From positions 1-64,000 of IMG/VR virus record IMGVR_UViG_3300046522_000297: DNA of 64,000 bases. The stretch is one strand, 5' to 3'. The notes below the pieces were generated by a model. That model had not been told where the DNA came from, ran no database searches, and was given only the letters and a program-made list of their open reading frames with translations. How positions within the stretch are numbered: the stretch's first letter is position 1; the number at the start of each line of letters is the position of its first letter. The stretch comes from a virus. Both the position numbers and the translations under genes were made by a program. Positions 55,419 to 62,821 of the stretch are shown in pieces.

Positions 55419-56081
55419 ATGGCGAAAGTAAAAAAATCAATCACCCGTCTGTTGGCAGAACGTAAAGCCCTGGAAGATCGTATCAACAAGGCTACTTCGG
55501 TGCCCTTCATCGGTACCATGAAAGGTACCCGCACTCCGACTGTGGTTGGCTACACCGGCCATGGCGTTGAGCAAATCTCCAATCTTTTCAAGGGAAACCT
55601 GGACAAAGTGCGGGGTCTGATCAGTTATCACAACCGTATCACTGCGGCTCTGGTGGAATCGAACGCTACCACCAAGGTCAAGATTGGTGAAGAAGAGCTG
55701 ACCGTCGCTGCAGCTATCGAGCGCAAGAAGTCGATTCAATTCGACAAGCGCCTCCTGGCTACACTGATCAATCAGTCTTCGCAAGTTCAAGGTCAACTCG
55801 ATCTGGCAAACCGTCAGGTTGAAGAAATGATCGAACGCCAGCTGATCAACATCTATGGTTCTGGTGACAAGGCAAAGCTGACTGCGGACCAACGCAAAGA
55901 AACCGAAGATGCGATCCGCGCCCAGCATCAACAGGCCCCGATCGATCCGAACAAGATCGCTGACCTGGCTCGTGCTGAAATGGAGCGCATCAGTAAGTTC
56001 GAAACCGAAATCGACTTTGTCCTGTCGGAAAGTAACGCCAAGACGGAAATCGAGCTCGACGACGAGACTCCCGTAGCCTAA
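55419..56081 (+). CDS. Hypothetical helical protein, GC-rich codons
   Basis: A 220-residue protein with long charged helices (SITRLLAERKALEDRINKAT; VQGQLDLANRQVEEMIERQL) and an acidic C terminus. Codons are strongly biased, so it is probably abundant. Possibly a structural or tail-associated coiled-coil protein; no diagnostic motif. The ncRNA at 56086 follows on the same transcript. Confidence 0.65.
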   Translation: MAKVKKSITRLLAERKALEDRINKATSVPFIGTMKGTRTPTVVGYTGHGVEQISNLFKGNLDKVRGLISYHNRITAALVESNATTKVKIGEEELTVAAAIERKKSIQFDKRLLATLINQSSQVQGQLDLANRQVEEMIERQLINIYGSGDKAKLTADQRKETEDAIRAQHQQAPIDPNKIADLARAEMERISKFETEIDFVLSESNAKTEIELDDETPVA

Positions 56082-56085
56082 AGAC

Positions 56086-56488
56086 TTCTGCCACACCACA
56101 TTAGTTGAACCATAACCTGACGAACAGGTGATCATCCGGTTCAGGGCCGAGAACTAAAAACGGCCAACCTAAGCCCCCTAAGAAGGGCTGCCTAAAGATA
56201 ATGGAGCTCTTCACTGAGCAATCGACTTCTAATCGATCCGTATATAATGCATATACTTTAAATTAAAGTCAACGTTCATTACCTCAAAGGTCAAAGGTTA
56301 AAGCTCAAACTTCAAGCTATCATAAGTTTAAAGTTAAAAGCTCAAGTATTACAACGCTCTTTCAAACCCATGGTTAACGTTTATGAGGGTTCAGGAATAG
56401 CCTCTACTTGTACGCATGGCTGTCAGCGTTGTGGTTCAACTAATGTGGTGTGGCACAGATCCCTAGTTTCGACTGGGGATTTTTTTTA
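56086..56488 (+). ncRNA. Large structured RNA closed by a 24-bp helix
   Basis: About 400 nt without a gene. 56089-56112 is the exact reverse complement of 56432-56455 (24 bp), closing a multi-branched domain that contains CCTG/CAGG, GGCC/GGCC, AGCCC/GGGCT and ATCGA/TCGAT hairpins and an A/T-rich middle with repeats of AAGTTTAAAG type. It ends in an intrinsic terminator (56459-56488). No family recognised. Confidence 0.65.
56459..56488 (+). terminator. Intrinsic terminator of ncRNA
   Basis: ATCCC/GGGAT stem followed by TTTTTTTT. Confidence 0.75.
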
Positions 56489-56508
56489 GCTCAATTAAGC
56501 TCATCCGT

Positions 56509-56518
56509 TTTGGTATAA
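56509..56518 (+). promoter_or_regulatory. Phage promoter motif TTTGGTATAA
   Basis: Exact motif. The presumed start falls at the first bases of a tRNA-like structure instead of a plain hairpin. Confidence 0.75.
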
Positions 56519-56524
56519 GATTAG

Positions 56525-56594
56525 TGTCATGTAACTCAGCGGTAGAGTGCTAGAACCTTTCTAGAAGTCGCCAGTTCGATTCTGGTCACGGCCT
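56525..56594 (+). tRNA. tRNA-like structure at the start of the 56631 leader
   Basis: D-stem ACTC/GAGT with AGCGGTA loop, CTAG/CTAG stem with 7-nt loop AACCTTT (A instead of U33), and a T-arm CCAG-TTCGATT-CTGG. The acceptor TGTCATG/CACGGCC has two mismatches and no CCA. Nominal anticodon CCT. Probably not a working tRNA; more likely a leader element or decayed gene. Confidence 0.45.
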
Positions 56595-56614
56595 CCCCGA
56601 AAGGGGAGTTTATT
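56593..56614 (+). terminator. Leader hairpin/attenuator
   Basis: CTCCCC-GAAA-GGGGAG followed by TTTATTT, between the promoter and the ATG at 56631. Confidence 0.55.
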
Positions 56615-56630
56615 TAGTCAAACAGGAGAT

Positions 56631-56936
56631 ATGTCAGTGCCTATTTCATTTCAAGAAATTCAAAATAACATTGATCAAAGCATCGTGTCTAGAGTGATCC
56701 GAACCATTGACGGTAAGTTGTCGGATCCCACTTACGCAAGGGAATGGATGTGTAATTCGGATACTAACCCAACTTATCGATTTGCAATCCCCGGCTCGGT
56801 GACCGACTACGAAAAGAAGGCTATTATTAACACGTATATGAACGTGGGATGGGGCACCGTGGAGGTTAAAAACTCCTCTGAAAACGGTGAGCGTCCCGGT
56901 ATGGTCGGTGTTGTATTGAAACAGCACGCTGAATAA
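56631..56936 (+). CDS. Hypothetical protein
   Basis: A 101-residue protein with RBS AGGAG (MSVPISFQEIQNNIDQSIVS), mixed alpha/beta, no motif recognised. It is expressed through an unusual leader with a tRNA-like structure and a hairpin. A terminator follows. Confidence 0.6.
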   Translation: MSVPISFQEIQNNIDQSIVSRVIRTIDGKLSDPTYAREWMCNSDTNPTYRFAIPGSVTDYEKKAIINTYMNVGWGTVEVKNSSENGERPGMVGVVLKQHAE

Positions 56937-56942
56937 GTTCTT

Positions 56943-56968
56943 CCCGGTCTAAGGCCGGGCTTTTTTTT
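56943..56968 (+). terminator. Intrinsic terminator
   Basis: CCCGG/CCGGG stem followed by a run of eight T. Confidence 0.75.
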
Positions 56969-56988
56969 AGCTCAATATATTTGTGTTA

Positions 56989-56998
56989 TTTGGTATAA
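56989..56998 (+). promoter_or_regulatory. Phage promoter motif TTTGGTATAA with 5' hairpin
   Basis: Exact motif followed by GTAAC (57006-57010) / GTTAC (57019-57023) and a T run. Confidence 0.75.
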
Positions 56999-57061
56999 GC
57001 TAAATGTAACAAAGTATCGTTACCTTTTTTTTGGCCAACCGAGCTTATATGGAGACATTAA

Positions 57062-57637
57062 ATGTCTGCAGTAACCAAACGTAATATCAGTGCATTGAAG
57101 GGCATGAAGCAGTTCGCTGTTCGTAGCCTGGAGCAACGCCAGCTCCGTCACCCCGACCACCGCTTCCTCTCGGTGGACGCCAAGCCTTTCCCCTGTCCTG
57201 TCAACGCAGTTATCAAAGCTGCTTCGGATATCGATTTCCGAGCGACCAAACCCAAGGATCTCCCCGAGGGTATGAACGCTCCTCGCAAGCGTGCAACTCC
57301 GGCAACGTACACTCCTCGTACTAACCTCGGCAAGTCCAAGTGGGATTTCCAGTATATGGAATCGGGTAACAGCATTGCCATCCCGGTCCAGGTATCGGAA
57401 AGCAATGATTTCCAGTTCCGCCGTGAAGTGGCTCGTATCAAGGGTTGCGGTCGCGGAGTTCTCCGCTACCAAAAGAACCGTGGTTACGTCGACCCCGGTT
57501 TCCTGATTCAGACTTCTGTCGAAGACATCGTCATCAAGACTTTACCTAACGGAGATCCAGTCACGAAACCCCATGTTGTCTTCTGGCGTATCGACGGCAC
57601 TCCGATCGACCCTGCGTATCTCGCAGGTTCAATTTAA
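57062..57637 (+). CDS. Hypothetical basic protein
   Basis: A 191-residue basic protein (MSAVTKRNISALKGMKQFAV; ARIKGCGRGVLRYQKNRGYV) with biased codons and its own promoter-hairpin leader. Possibly nucleic-acid binding. No family recognised. Confidence 0.6.
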   Translation: MSAVTKRNISALKGMKQFAVRSLEQRQLRHPDHRFLSVDAKPFPCPVNAVIKAASDIDFRATKPKDLPEGMNAPRKRATPATYTPRTNLGKSKWDFQYMESGNSIAIPVQVSESNDFQFRREVARIKGCGRGVLRYQKNRGYVDPGFLIQTSVEDIVIKTLPNGDPVTKPHVVFWRIDGTPIDPAYLAGSI

Positions 57638-57652
57638 ATAACCGCATATCTT

Positions 57653-57662
57653 TTTGGTATAA
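57653..57662 (+). promoter_or_regulatory. Phage promoter motif TTTGGTATAA with 5' hairpin
   Basis: Exact motif followed by GAGAAGA (57671-57677) / TCTTCTC (57683-57689) and TTTTT. Confidence 0.8.
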
Positions 57663-57718
57663 GGAAAGTAGAGAAGAGCATATCTTCTCTTTTTGCGCTT
57701 AACTAGCCATCTCCTTTT

Positions 57719-58069
57719 ATGGAAATCCCAACCAAGATCCTCGAAGCTTTGGGTTTCTCAAAGCCTAGAGAGGTTCTGAAGATTCACACTGATACTATCA
57801 ATACTTCCCAGGTCAACATGATCGAGGAGTATTGCCCACCCGGTTGTGATCCTAAGAGAACCAAGCTGGCAATCAGCAAACGCGGTCGTAAGGACAGAGG
57901 TAACTTTGTTCAAGTCTACTACCGTGCAGGTAACAAACTCGCCCCTCAGCCAACGGCCGAGGACAAATCGAATCAATTCTGGAGAGAACTTAATGAGCTC
58001 GTCGAACGAAACCAAAGCCGTGGTGAACGTCCACGCAGTCAAGAAAACCGAAACGGAAGCCGCCGCTGA
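57719..58069 (+). CDS. Hypothetical protein
   Basis: A 116-residue protein (MEIPTKILEALGFSKPREVL) with a pair of cysteines (EYCPPGCDPKR) and an Arg-rich C terminus. It overlaps the next gene by 77 bp. Function unknown. Confidence 0.55.
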   Translation: MEIPTKILEALGFSKPREVLKIHTDTINTSQVNMIEEYCPPGCDPKRTKLAISKRGRKDRGNFVQVYYRAGNKLAPQPTAEDKSNQFWRELNELVERNQSRGERPRSQENRNGSRR

Positions 58070-58154
58070 CAAAGCGTACTACGCTGCCAAGCGCGTCCGT
58101 AAGGGCAAAACCGCCAAGAAGCGCGCCGGCAGTGGCCGTGGTCACGCAGCATAA
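57993..58154 (+). CDS. Small Lys/Arg-rich protein
   Basis: 53 residues from ATG 57993 preceded by GGAGAG. The C-terminal half is extremely basic (AAKRVRKGKTAKKRAGSGRG), suggesting nucleic-acid binding. It overlaps the upstream gene in another frame. Confidence 0.55.
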   Translation: MSSSNETKAVVNVHAVKKTETEAAADKAYYAAKRVRKGKTAKKRAGSGRGHAA

Positions 58155-58167
58155 CTAAGGAAATACA

Positions 58168-58359
58168 ATGGAAATCCTGCACAAGCTGTTCCCGTTCCTG
58201 GGCCAGGTCAAATCCCCGGCCGATAAAAAGGCCCCGAAGGTCTACCCGTTCTCGTCGACGCGTCAACACACCCGTGCAATCTGTCAAGGTTTGCACAACG
58301 TCCGGGTCAACGTCGCCGGCAAGCACAACACCGTGCTGCAAACGGGGGATGCCAAGTAA
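58168..58359 (+). CDS. Hypothetical protein
   Basis: A 63-residue basic protein (MEILHKLFPFLGQVKSPADK), with RBS AAGGAAATAC. No motif recognised. Confidence 0.55.
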   Translation: MEILHKLFPFLGQVKSPADKKAPKVYPFSSTRQHTRAICQGLHNVRVNVAGKHNTVLQTGDAK

Positions 58360-58413
58360 GTAGCGCCGGACTTGCAGTATAGTGACTACGTTGCTATAAT
58401 GTAAGTCTTCTGT

Positions 58414-58501
58414 GCGCCGGAAGCCCTATTGGTCGGAGGCCCTCGACTCATAATCGAGCTGCGAAAGCACGTTGCGGGTTCAAAGCCCGCCCGGCGCACC
58501 A
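58414..58501 (+). tRNA. tRNA-Met/Ile-type (CAT) with long variable region
   Basis: Acceptor GCGCCGG/CCGGCGC, anticodon arm CTCGA-CTCATAA-TCGAG, variable region of about 15 nt, T-arm GCGGG-TTCAAAG-CCCGC, CCA encoded. TTGCTATAAT lies 20 bp upstream. Whether it is charged with Met or becomes an Ile (lysidine) tRNA cannot be decided from sequence. Confidence 0.8.
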
Positions 58502-58519
58502 ATAAATAGTTGTTAAGAT

Positions 58520-58607
58520 GGACCGGAAGCCCTACTGGTCGGAGGCCCTCGACTAATAATCGAGCTTCGAAATCACATTGCGGGTTCAAAGACCGCCCGG
58601 TCCACCA
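58520..58607 (+). tRNA. tRNA with AAT anticodon, duplicate of the CAT tRNA
   Basis: About 85% identical to the upstream tRNA. Acceptor changed in concert to GGACCGG/CCGGTCC, anticodon loop CTAATAA (AAT), T-stem with one mismatch (GCGGG/ACCGC), CCA encoded. Nominal Ile, but an unmodified A34 would be unusual. Confidence 0.65.
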
Positions 58608-58626
58608 ACTCCGTAATTATAATAAG

Positions 58627-59049
58627 ATGCCTCAAGAAGCACAGTTTCCATTCGAAGGATATAGACTTTACATAGTACTTCACAAAAAAGAAGGCCGACG
58701 TATGGCTAACTTAGTGAAGAAAGACACGGGTAGTCAAGTAAGAACTACCATGTCGTACGCCCGTTATCTCATGTCAGTTCATTTAGGTAGAGTTTTGACC
58801 GAAGATGAGCATGTCGATCATAAAAATGACGATAAGTTGGATGATAGAATCGATAATTATCAGATTTTAACCCCAGCACAAAACCTTGAAAAGTATAATC
58901 GGTCACACCCTAAAAAAGTCGTAGATGTAAGATGTTTTTGGTGTGGCACTACTTTTCAAATGGACAAAAGAAACGTCCCATTTAGGCCCAATGCTTGTTG
59001 CAGTAGAAAGTGCGCTAGAGCTAAGCAGTTTAACAGAGACAAAAGTTAG
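58627..59049 (+). CDS. HNH homing endonuclease
   Basis: 140 residues from ATG 58627. EGYRLYIVLHKKEGRRMANL and MSYARYLMSVHLGR precede the core EHVDHKNDDKLDD...NYQILT, followed by a C-terminal zinc module (CFWCGTTFQ, CCSRKC). This is the HNH type found as 'AP2/NUMOD-like' phage homing enzymes. It lies right after the duplicated tRNA pair. Confidence 0.75.
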   Translation: MPQEAQFPFEGYRLYIVLHKKEGRRMANLVKKDTGSQVRTTMSYARYLMSVHLGRVLTEDEHVDHKNDDKLDDRIDNYQILTPAQNLEKYNRSHPKKVVDVRCFWCGTTFQMDKRNVPFRPNACCSRKCARAKQFNRDKS

Positions 59050-59084
59050 TAGTCCTCTCACACAATCCGTTTTAGGAGTTTCGC

Positions 59085-59507
59085 TTGGAAACGTCCAATT
59101 CCCCAACGGTTCTTACCGTTCCAGAGATCGAAGCAATGCTTCGTATCACCACCGCACAAGTAACAATTACGAAAGAGGTCGAAGGTGTAAACCTCGATGA
59201 CCTCTGCCGTAAACTGTTGCAAATGCATGAAGAGGCGGCAAACGATCCGAACATCGCAGCTCGTTTCCCTCCCAGAACCATTGATGTCAAGGTGCAGTTC
59301 AGCAACAACAAGATCGGCGCAATCAAAATTGTCCGTATGCTTACGGGTCAGGGTTTGAAAGAGTCGAAAGATCTCTGTGATTATGCGGCCCGTGATTTCG
59401 GAGGACGTAGCTCCGTAGTTTTACGTGGAATCCGCCCCGAGGCCTTTACGGCAGTCCAGCGAGAAACCCCTTTCATGGGTGATGTCTCGGTATCTGAACA
59501 CAACTAA
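59085..59507 (+). CDS. Ribosomal protein L7/L12 C-terminal-domain-like protein
   Basis: 140 residues from TTG with AGGAG upstream. Residues about 80-115 read IDVKVQFSNNKIGAIKIVRM then LTGQGLKESKDLCDYA, closely matching the L7/L12 C-terminal consensus 'kI.viK.vRe.tgLgLkeAKdlve'. In ribosomes that domain recruits EF-Tu, EF-G and IF2. The N-terminal 70 residues are unrelated helices. It may divert or recruit translation GTPases. Confidence 0.65.
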   Translation: METSNSPTVLTVPEIEAMLRITTAQVTITKEVEGVNLDDLCRKLLQMHEEAANDPNIAARFPPRTIDVKVQFSNNKIGAIKIVRMLTGQGLKESKDLCDYAARDFGGRSSVVLRGIRPEAFTAVQRETPFMGDVSVSEHN

Positions 59508-59521
59508 GTTTCACCCCGCCG

Positions 59522-59553
59522 AGGGCTAAGAGAAATCTTGGCCCTTTCTTCTT
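59522..59553 (+). terminator. Intrinsic terminator
   Basis: AGGGCTAAG pairs with CTTGGCCCT (one bulge), then TTCTTCTTTT. Confidence 0.55.
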
Positions 59554-59577
59554 TTCGTCCAACCAAATAGGACTCAT

Positions 59578-61692
59578 ATGAATCACTCCGTAGCAACTAT
59601 CCCGCGTCGTCCGCTCGCTACCGCCGTCACTCAAGCTCTGTCGGCTCTCAAGACGGTACGTGCTGCTGCAGCTGAGGATGAGTCGAATTCGGTCAACACC
59701 GAACTCGCCATTTCCCCGGAACTCGACGCTGCAGTCGAAGACGTCATCGCCCAAGCCAAGGCCCTGGAACTCCTGGAGCCGGTCAAGGCAGAACTGCCGA
59801 AAGTCGACCTGAGCACGGTCGTCGAATTCGTCCCGGTCAAGAACAAGATCGGCCGCTACCGCATCGTCTCGACGAAGCTGCGCCAGTTTATCCACGATTC
59901 CACCGATACCGGCTTCATGTCGGAAAAGATGCTGGAATCGATCCACGACAGCGAAGAGCAGAAAGCAGCCCGTCTGCGTATCTCGCTTATCGATCTGGAA
60001 GCGATGTTCCGCAGCTTCCACGACTTCGCCTCGATCGATGAAGACGACGTCAAGTCCTCGGCTTCCGGCCTGACCTGGCCCGAATACAAGACGATGTTCG
60101 ACGACCTGAACCAGCGTTATAGCACCTGGCTGGAAATGCGTCGTGCTGCTGCACAAGCCAAACATGACGCACACATGGCTCAGTTCAACAGCGGCGTGGC
60201 GGACTACGAAAGCACGCTCGTCGGCCTGAAGGGTGAATCGATCAAGCGTCTGAACGGCACGGCGATTCCGTACGTGTTCGATATGGGTGGCCAGAAGATC
60301 GTCGGCAAGATCACCAATGCCCGTGAACAAGAACACCCGATGATGGGTAAGTGGATAGAAGTCCGTTACGAAATCCACACCCACAACGGCATCGGCCTGT
60401 CGAGCACCAACCACAAGCTGGATATCCCGATCTACGAAGGCGTAGCTTCGCTGGAATCGCTCGGCCTGACCCGCCTGGACAAGTGCTCGGAAAGCGTGAA
60501 AGCTGCCCTGATCGCCCGTGGCGAGAAGTACCTGAAGTTGCACGAGAAGCCGGCGTACGTCATGTCGACGGGCAATATCACCCGCAAGGAAGGCCGCAAC
60601 ACGTACCAATTCAACGCCAAGGGTCGCGCCATGGTCGATATCCTCGGCCATCGTCAGATGGATACGAACTACTACGCACACTTCCACGTGGCGGATCCGG
60701 ACGGCATGGAACCGGACGACTACATCCCGATGTCGAAGGTCGACGACTACATCAAGATGAGCTGCAGCCCGTACCTGTACGGCTTCTCGTTCAAGGCCAA
60801 ACTCTGGGGCGAAATGCTCGTCGACCAAATCACGGAAATCCAGTTCCGTGACGACGTCTACGACAAGCTGGTCCTGGACGATGCCACCAAGCGCATGATC
60901 TTCGCTCAAGTCACCGATACCGGCGACGCTGACACAGATCTGATCGCTGGTAAAGGCGTCGGCTGCATCGCCCTGCTGGAAGGTCCTCCGGGTGTCGGTA
61001 AAACCCTGACGGCGGAAGCTGTCTCGGAAACCCTGAAGCGTCCGATTTACTATGTGTCGGTCGGCGAACTGGGTACCAGTGCTCGTTCGCTGGAAACCAA
61101 CCTGAAGGAAATTCTGGAAATCGCAGCTTCCTGGAATGCCATTCTGCTGCTGGACGAAGGTGACGTGTTCCTGGAACGCCGTGACAGCCACGATCTGGAG
61201 CGTAACGCCATGGTTGCCGTGTTCCTGCGTCTGCTGGAGTATTTCCCGGGCATCATGTTCCTGACGACCAACCGTGCCGACAACATCGACCCGGCCTTCG
61301 AGTCCCGCATCACGCTTTGCATCCACTACAAGGATCTGGACGCAAGCAGCCGCTTCAAGATCTGGACGAACCTGCTGAATGCTGCTAAAATCAAGAGCAT
61401 CAATACGGAAGCCATCGATCGTCTGTCGCACTTCAAGCTGAACGGTCGTCAGATCAAGCAGGTGATCAAGTCGGCGGGTGCACTGGCTCGTTTCGAGAAG
61501 CGCAACCTGGAATACGACGACTTCATGACCGTCATCCAGCAGAAGGAAGACTTCAAGAAGGCCACCGTCTACCAGCTCGGCAAGGGTCTGTCTGACGACA
61601 AGGCAGCAGCACCGGTGAAGGAAGTGGGCCTGGTCCGCCGTGTGTGGAACGCCCTGGTCAACAACGGCCAGAGCCTGGGTCAAGGCCAGTAA
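59578..61692 (+). CDS. Large AAA+ ATPase
   Basis: A 704-residue protein with GC-rich high-expression codons. The AAA+ core is C-terminal: Walker A EGPPGVGKTLTAEA (about 468), Walker B ILLLDEGDVFLER (about 525), sensor 1 MFLTTNRAD and arginine-finger region FESRITLCI. The N-terminal 400 residues are a separate helical and beta region of unknown fold. Its Cdc48/BCS1-like core suggests a remodelling ATPase acting on protein complexes. Partner unknown. Confidence 0.85.
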   Translation: MNHSVATIPRRPLATAVTQALSALKTVRAAAAEDESNSVNTELAISPELDAAVEDVIAQAKALELLEPVKAELPKVDLSTVVEFVPVKNKIGRYRIVSTKLRQFIHDSTDTGFMSEKMLESIHDSEEQKAARLRISLIDLEAMFRSFHDFASIDEDDVKSSASGLTWPEYKTMFDDLNQRYSTWLEMRRAAAQAKHDAHMAQFNSGVADYESTLVGLKGESIKRLNGTAIPYVFDMGGQKIVGKITNAREQEHPMMGKWIEVRYEIHTHNGIGLSSTNHKLDIPIYEGVASLESLGLTRLDKCSESVKAALIARGEKYLKLHEKPAYVMSTGNITRKEGRNTYQFNAKGRAMVDILGHRQMDTNYYAHFHVADPDGMEPDDYIPMSKVDDYIKMSCSPYLYGFSFKAKLWGEMLVDQITEIQFRDDVYDKLVLDDATKRMIFAQVTDTGDADTDLIAGKGVGCIALLEGPPGVGKTLTAEAVSETLKRPIYYVSVGELGTSARSLETNLKEILEIAASWNAILLLDEGDVFLERRDSHDLERNAMVAVFLRLLEYFPGIMFLTTNRADNIDPAFESRITLCIHYKDLDASSRFKIWTNLLNAAKIKSINTEAIDRLSHFKLNGRQIKQVIKSAGALARFEKRNLEYDDFMTVIQQKEDFKKATVYQLGKGLSDDKAAAPVKEVGLVRRVWNALVNNGQSLGQGQ

Positions 61693-61702
61693 CAAGTATT
61701 AC

Positions 61703-61787
61703 GGGAGCATGGTGGAACTGGGATACACTACAGTCTTAAACACTGTCGCCTTCGGGATTGCGGGTTCGACTCCCGCTGCTCCCACCA
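61703..61787 (+). tRNA. tRNA-Leu (TAA)
   Basis: Acceptor GGGAGCA/TGCTCCC, anticodon arm ACAGT-CTTAAAC-ACTGT, class II-type variable arm, T-loop TTCGACT, CCA encoded. Confidence 0.9.
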
Positions 61788-61848
61788 AAACAACGGCCGG
61801 CTAGGTTAACTCTTAGTCGGTCTTTTAATTTGTGAAGTTCTTTTAAGA

Positions 61849-62214
61849 ATGGATATTAGTATGTCGAAGCAAGAAAAAATCGCAGCAGCAAAAGCAACGA
61901 AGACCTCCAAGCCGACCGTGGCCCAATTCACGGGTTCGCTCGACACGACGGCGTTCGAAAAGGACTCTGTCTCCCCGGCGGATCGTTTCTGGAACATCAA
62001 GGGCACGAGCTACTATAGCCGTGACAAGGGCCTGCTGAAGGGTCTGCGTCGTGTCCTGAACCTGAAGGCAGGCGTGAACGAAGACGTGGCTGACGTCATC
62101 GAACACGACAAGAACGACAAGGAAATCATCGTCGACAAAATCGCTGCTGTCCCGGCGAAAGACTGGCCGTTCAAGATCACCAAGGGCCCGGCTCATCCGC
62201 GCCTGAACGGCTAA
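61849..62214 (+). CDS. Hypothetical basic protein, GC-rich codons
   Basis: A 121-residue protein; ATG 61861 is an equally possible start. Lys/Ala-rich N terminus (KIAAAKATKTSKPTVAQF) and soluble middle (WNIKGTSYYSRDKGLLKGL). Probably well expressed. No family recognised. Confidence 0.6.
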   Translation: MDISMSKQEKIAAAKATKTSKPTVAQFTGSLDTTAFEKDSVSPADRFWNIKGTSYYSRDKGLLKGLRRVLNLKAGVNEDVADVIEHDKNDKEIIVDKIAAVPAKDWPFKITKGPAHPRLNG

Positions 62215-62243
62215 GCTCAGCAGTTTCAATAATCACTCTAGGT

Positions 62244-62253
62244 ATTGGTATAA
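62244..62253 (+). promoter_or_regulatory. Phage promoter motif (ATTGGTATAA) with 5' hairpin
   Basis: ATTGGTATAAT followed by ACATA (62262-62266) / TATGT (62271-62275). Confidence 0.7.
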
Positions 62254-62319
62254 TATAAGTAACATAGAAATATGTATCTTTTCTTATGCTTACCTAGGGT
62301 TAAGCTGAAAGGAATTGAG

Positions 62320-62496
62320 ATGTTCAACATCCTCAACAATCTGGCGAAAGCTGCTGTCGGTATCGTGGTGGAAACTCCGCTGGCCATCGCAGCTGATGTC
62401 GTAACCCTCGGTGGCACCTTGACCGACAAGGACAAGACCTACACCGAGACCGCTGTCGAAAACGTTTACAAGAACGTCGAGAAAGCAACGAAGTAA
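62320..62496 (+). CDS. Small hypothetical protein
   Basis: 58 residues from ATG 62320 with RBS GAAAGGAA. Hydrophobic, Ala/Val-rich centre (AAVGIVVETPLAIAADVVTL) and a charged C terminus. It resembles small bacterial proteins of the 'tplaia.D..t.g...d...y' type. Function unknown. Confidence 0.6.
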   Translation: MFNILNNLAKAAVGIVVETPLAIAADVVTLGGTLTDKDKTYTETAVENVYKNVEKATK

Positions 62497-62526
62497 CAAC
62501 CTTCCATAACTTCAAAGGGAAATCCT

Positions 62527-62772
62527 GTGTCTGCAAAGAAAGAAGCTAAAGGCGGCAAGCCCGCACCCGTCGCACCGGCCAAGAAAGCCAAAGTCGATCC
62601 GGCAACCAAGATCAAGCGCAATGCTGACGGTACCAAGGCCATGAAAGTGGCACGTGGCACCGAGCGTCGTCGCCGTCGTGAAGGTCTGCGTCAGGACTGG
62701 AAAACCCATCCGAACGCAAAGCAAATGCTGAAGCCGGGTCAACAGACCGTGGCAGAAGCACAAGCAGCGTAA
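62527..62772 (+). CDS. Small Lys/Arg-rich protein (GTG start)
   Basis: An 81-residue, very basic protein starting at GTG behind AAAGGGAAA (MSAKKEAKGGKPAPVAPAKK; RGTERRRRREGLRQDWK). Composition suggests DNA or RNA binding. Biased codons. Co-transcribed with the 62320 gene. Confidence 0.6.
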   Translation: MSAKKEAKGGKPAPVAPAKKAKVDPATKIKRNADGTKAMKVARGTERRRRREGLRQDWKTHPNAKQMLKPGQQTVAEAQAA

Positions 62773-62781
62773 AAGCAGTAC

Positions 62782-62815
62782 CCACCGCTCCGGCTGAATC
62801 AGTGCGGGGCGGTGG
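62782..62815 (+). terminator. Strong hairpin before tRNA
   Basis: CCACCGC pairs with GCGGTGG, with no T run. It may mark tRNA processing or stabilise the upstream mRNA. Confidence 0.4.
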
Positions 62816-62821
62816 TCCAGA

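Noticed and set aside
59473-61695. 740-codon open frame on the minus strand
   Set aside because: It is the antisense shadow of the AAA+ ATPase gene; GC-biased codons create long antisense frames. No motif or RBS supports it.
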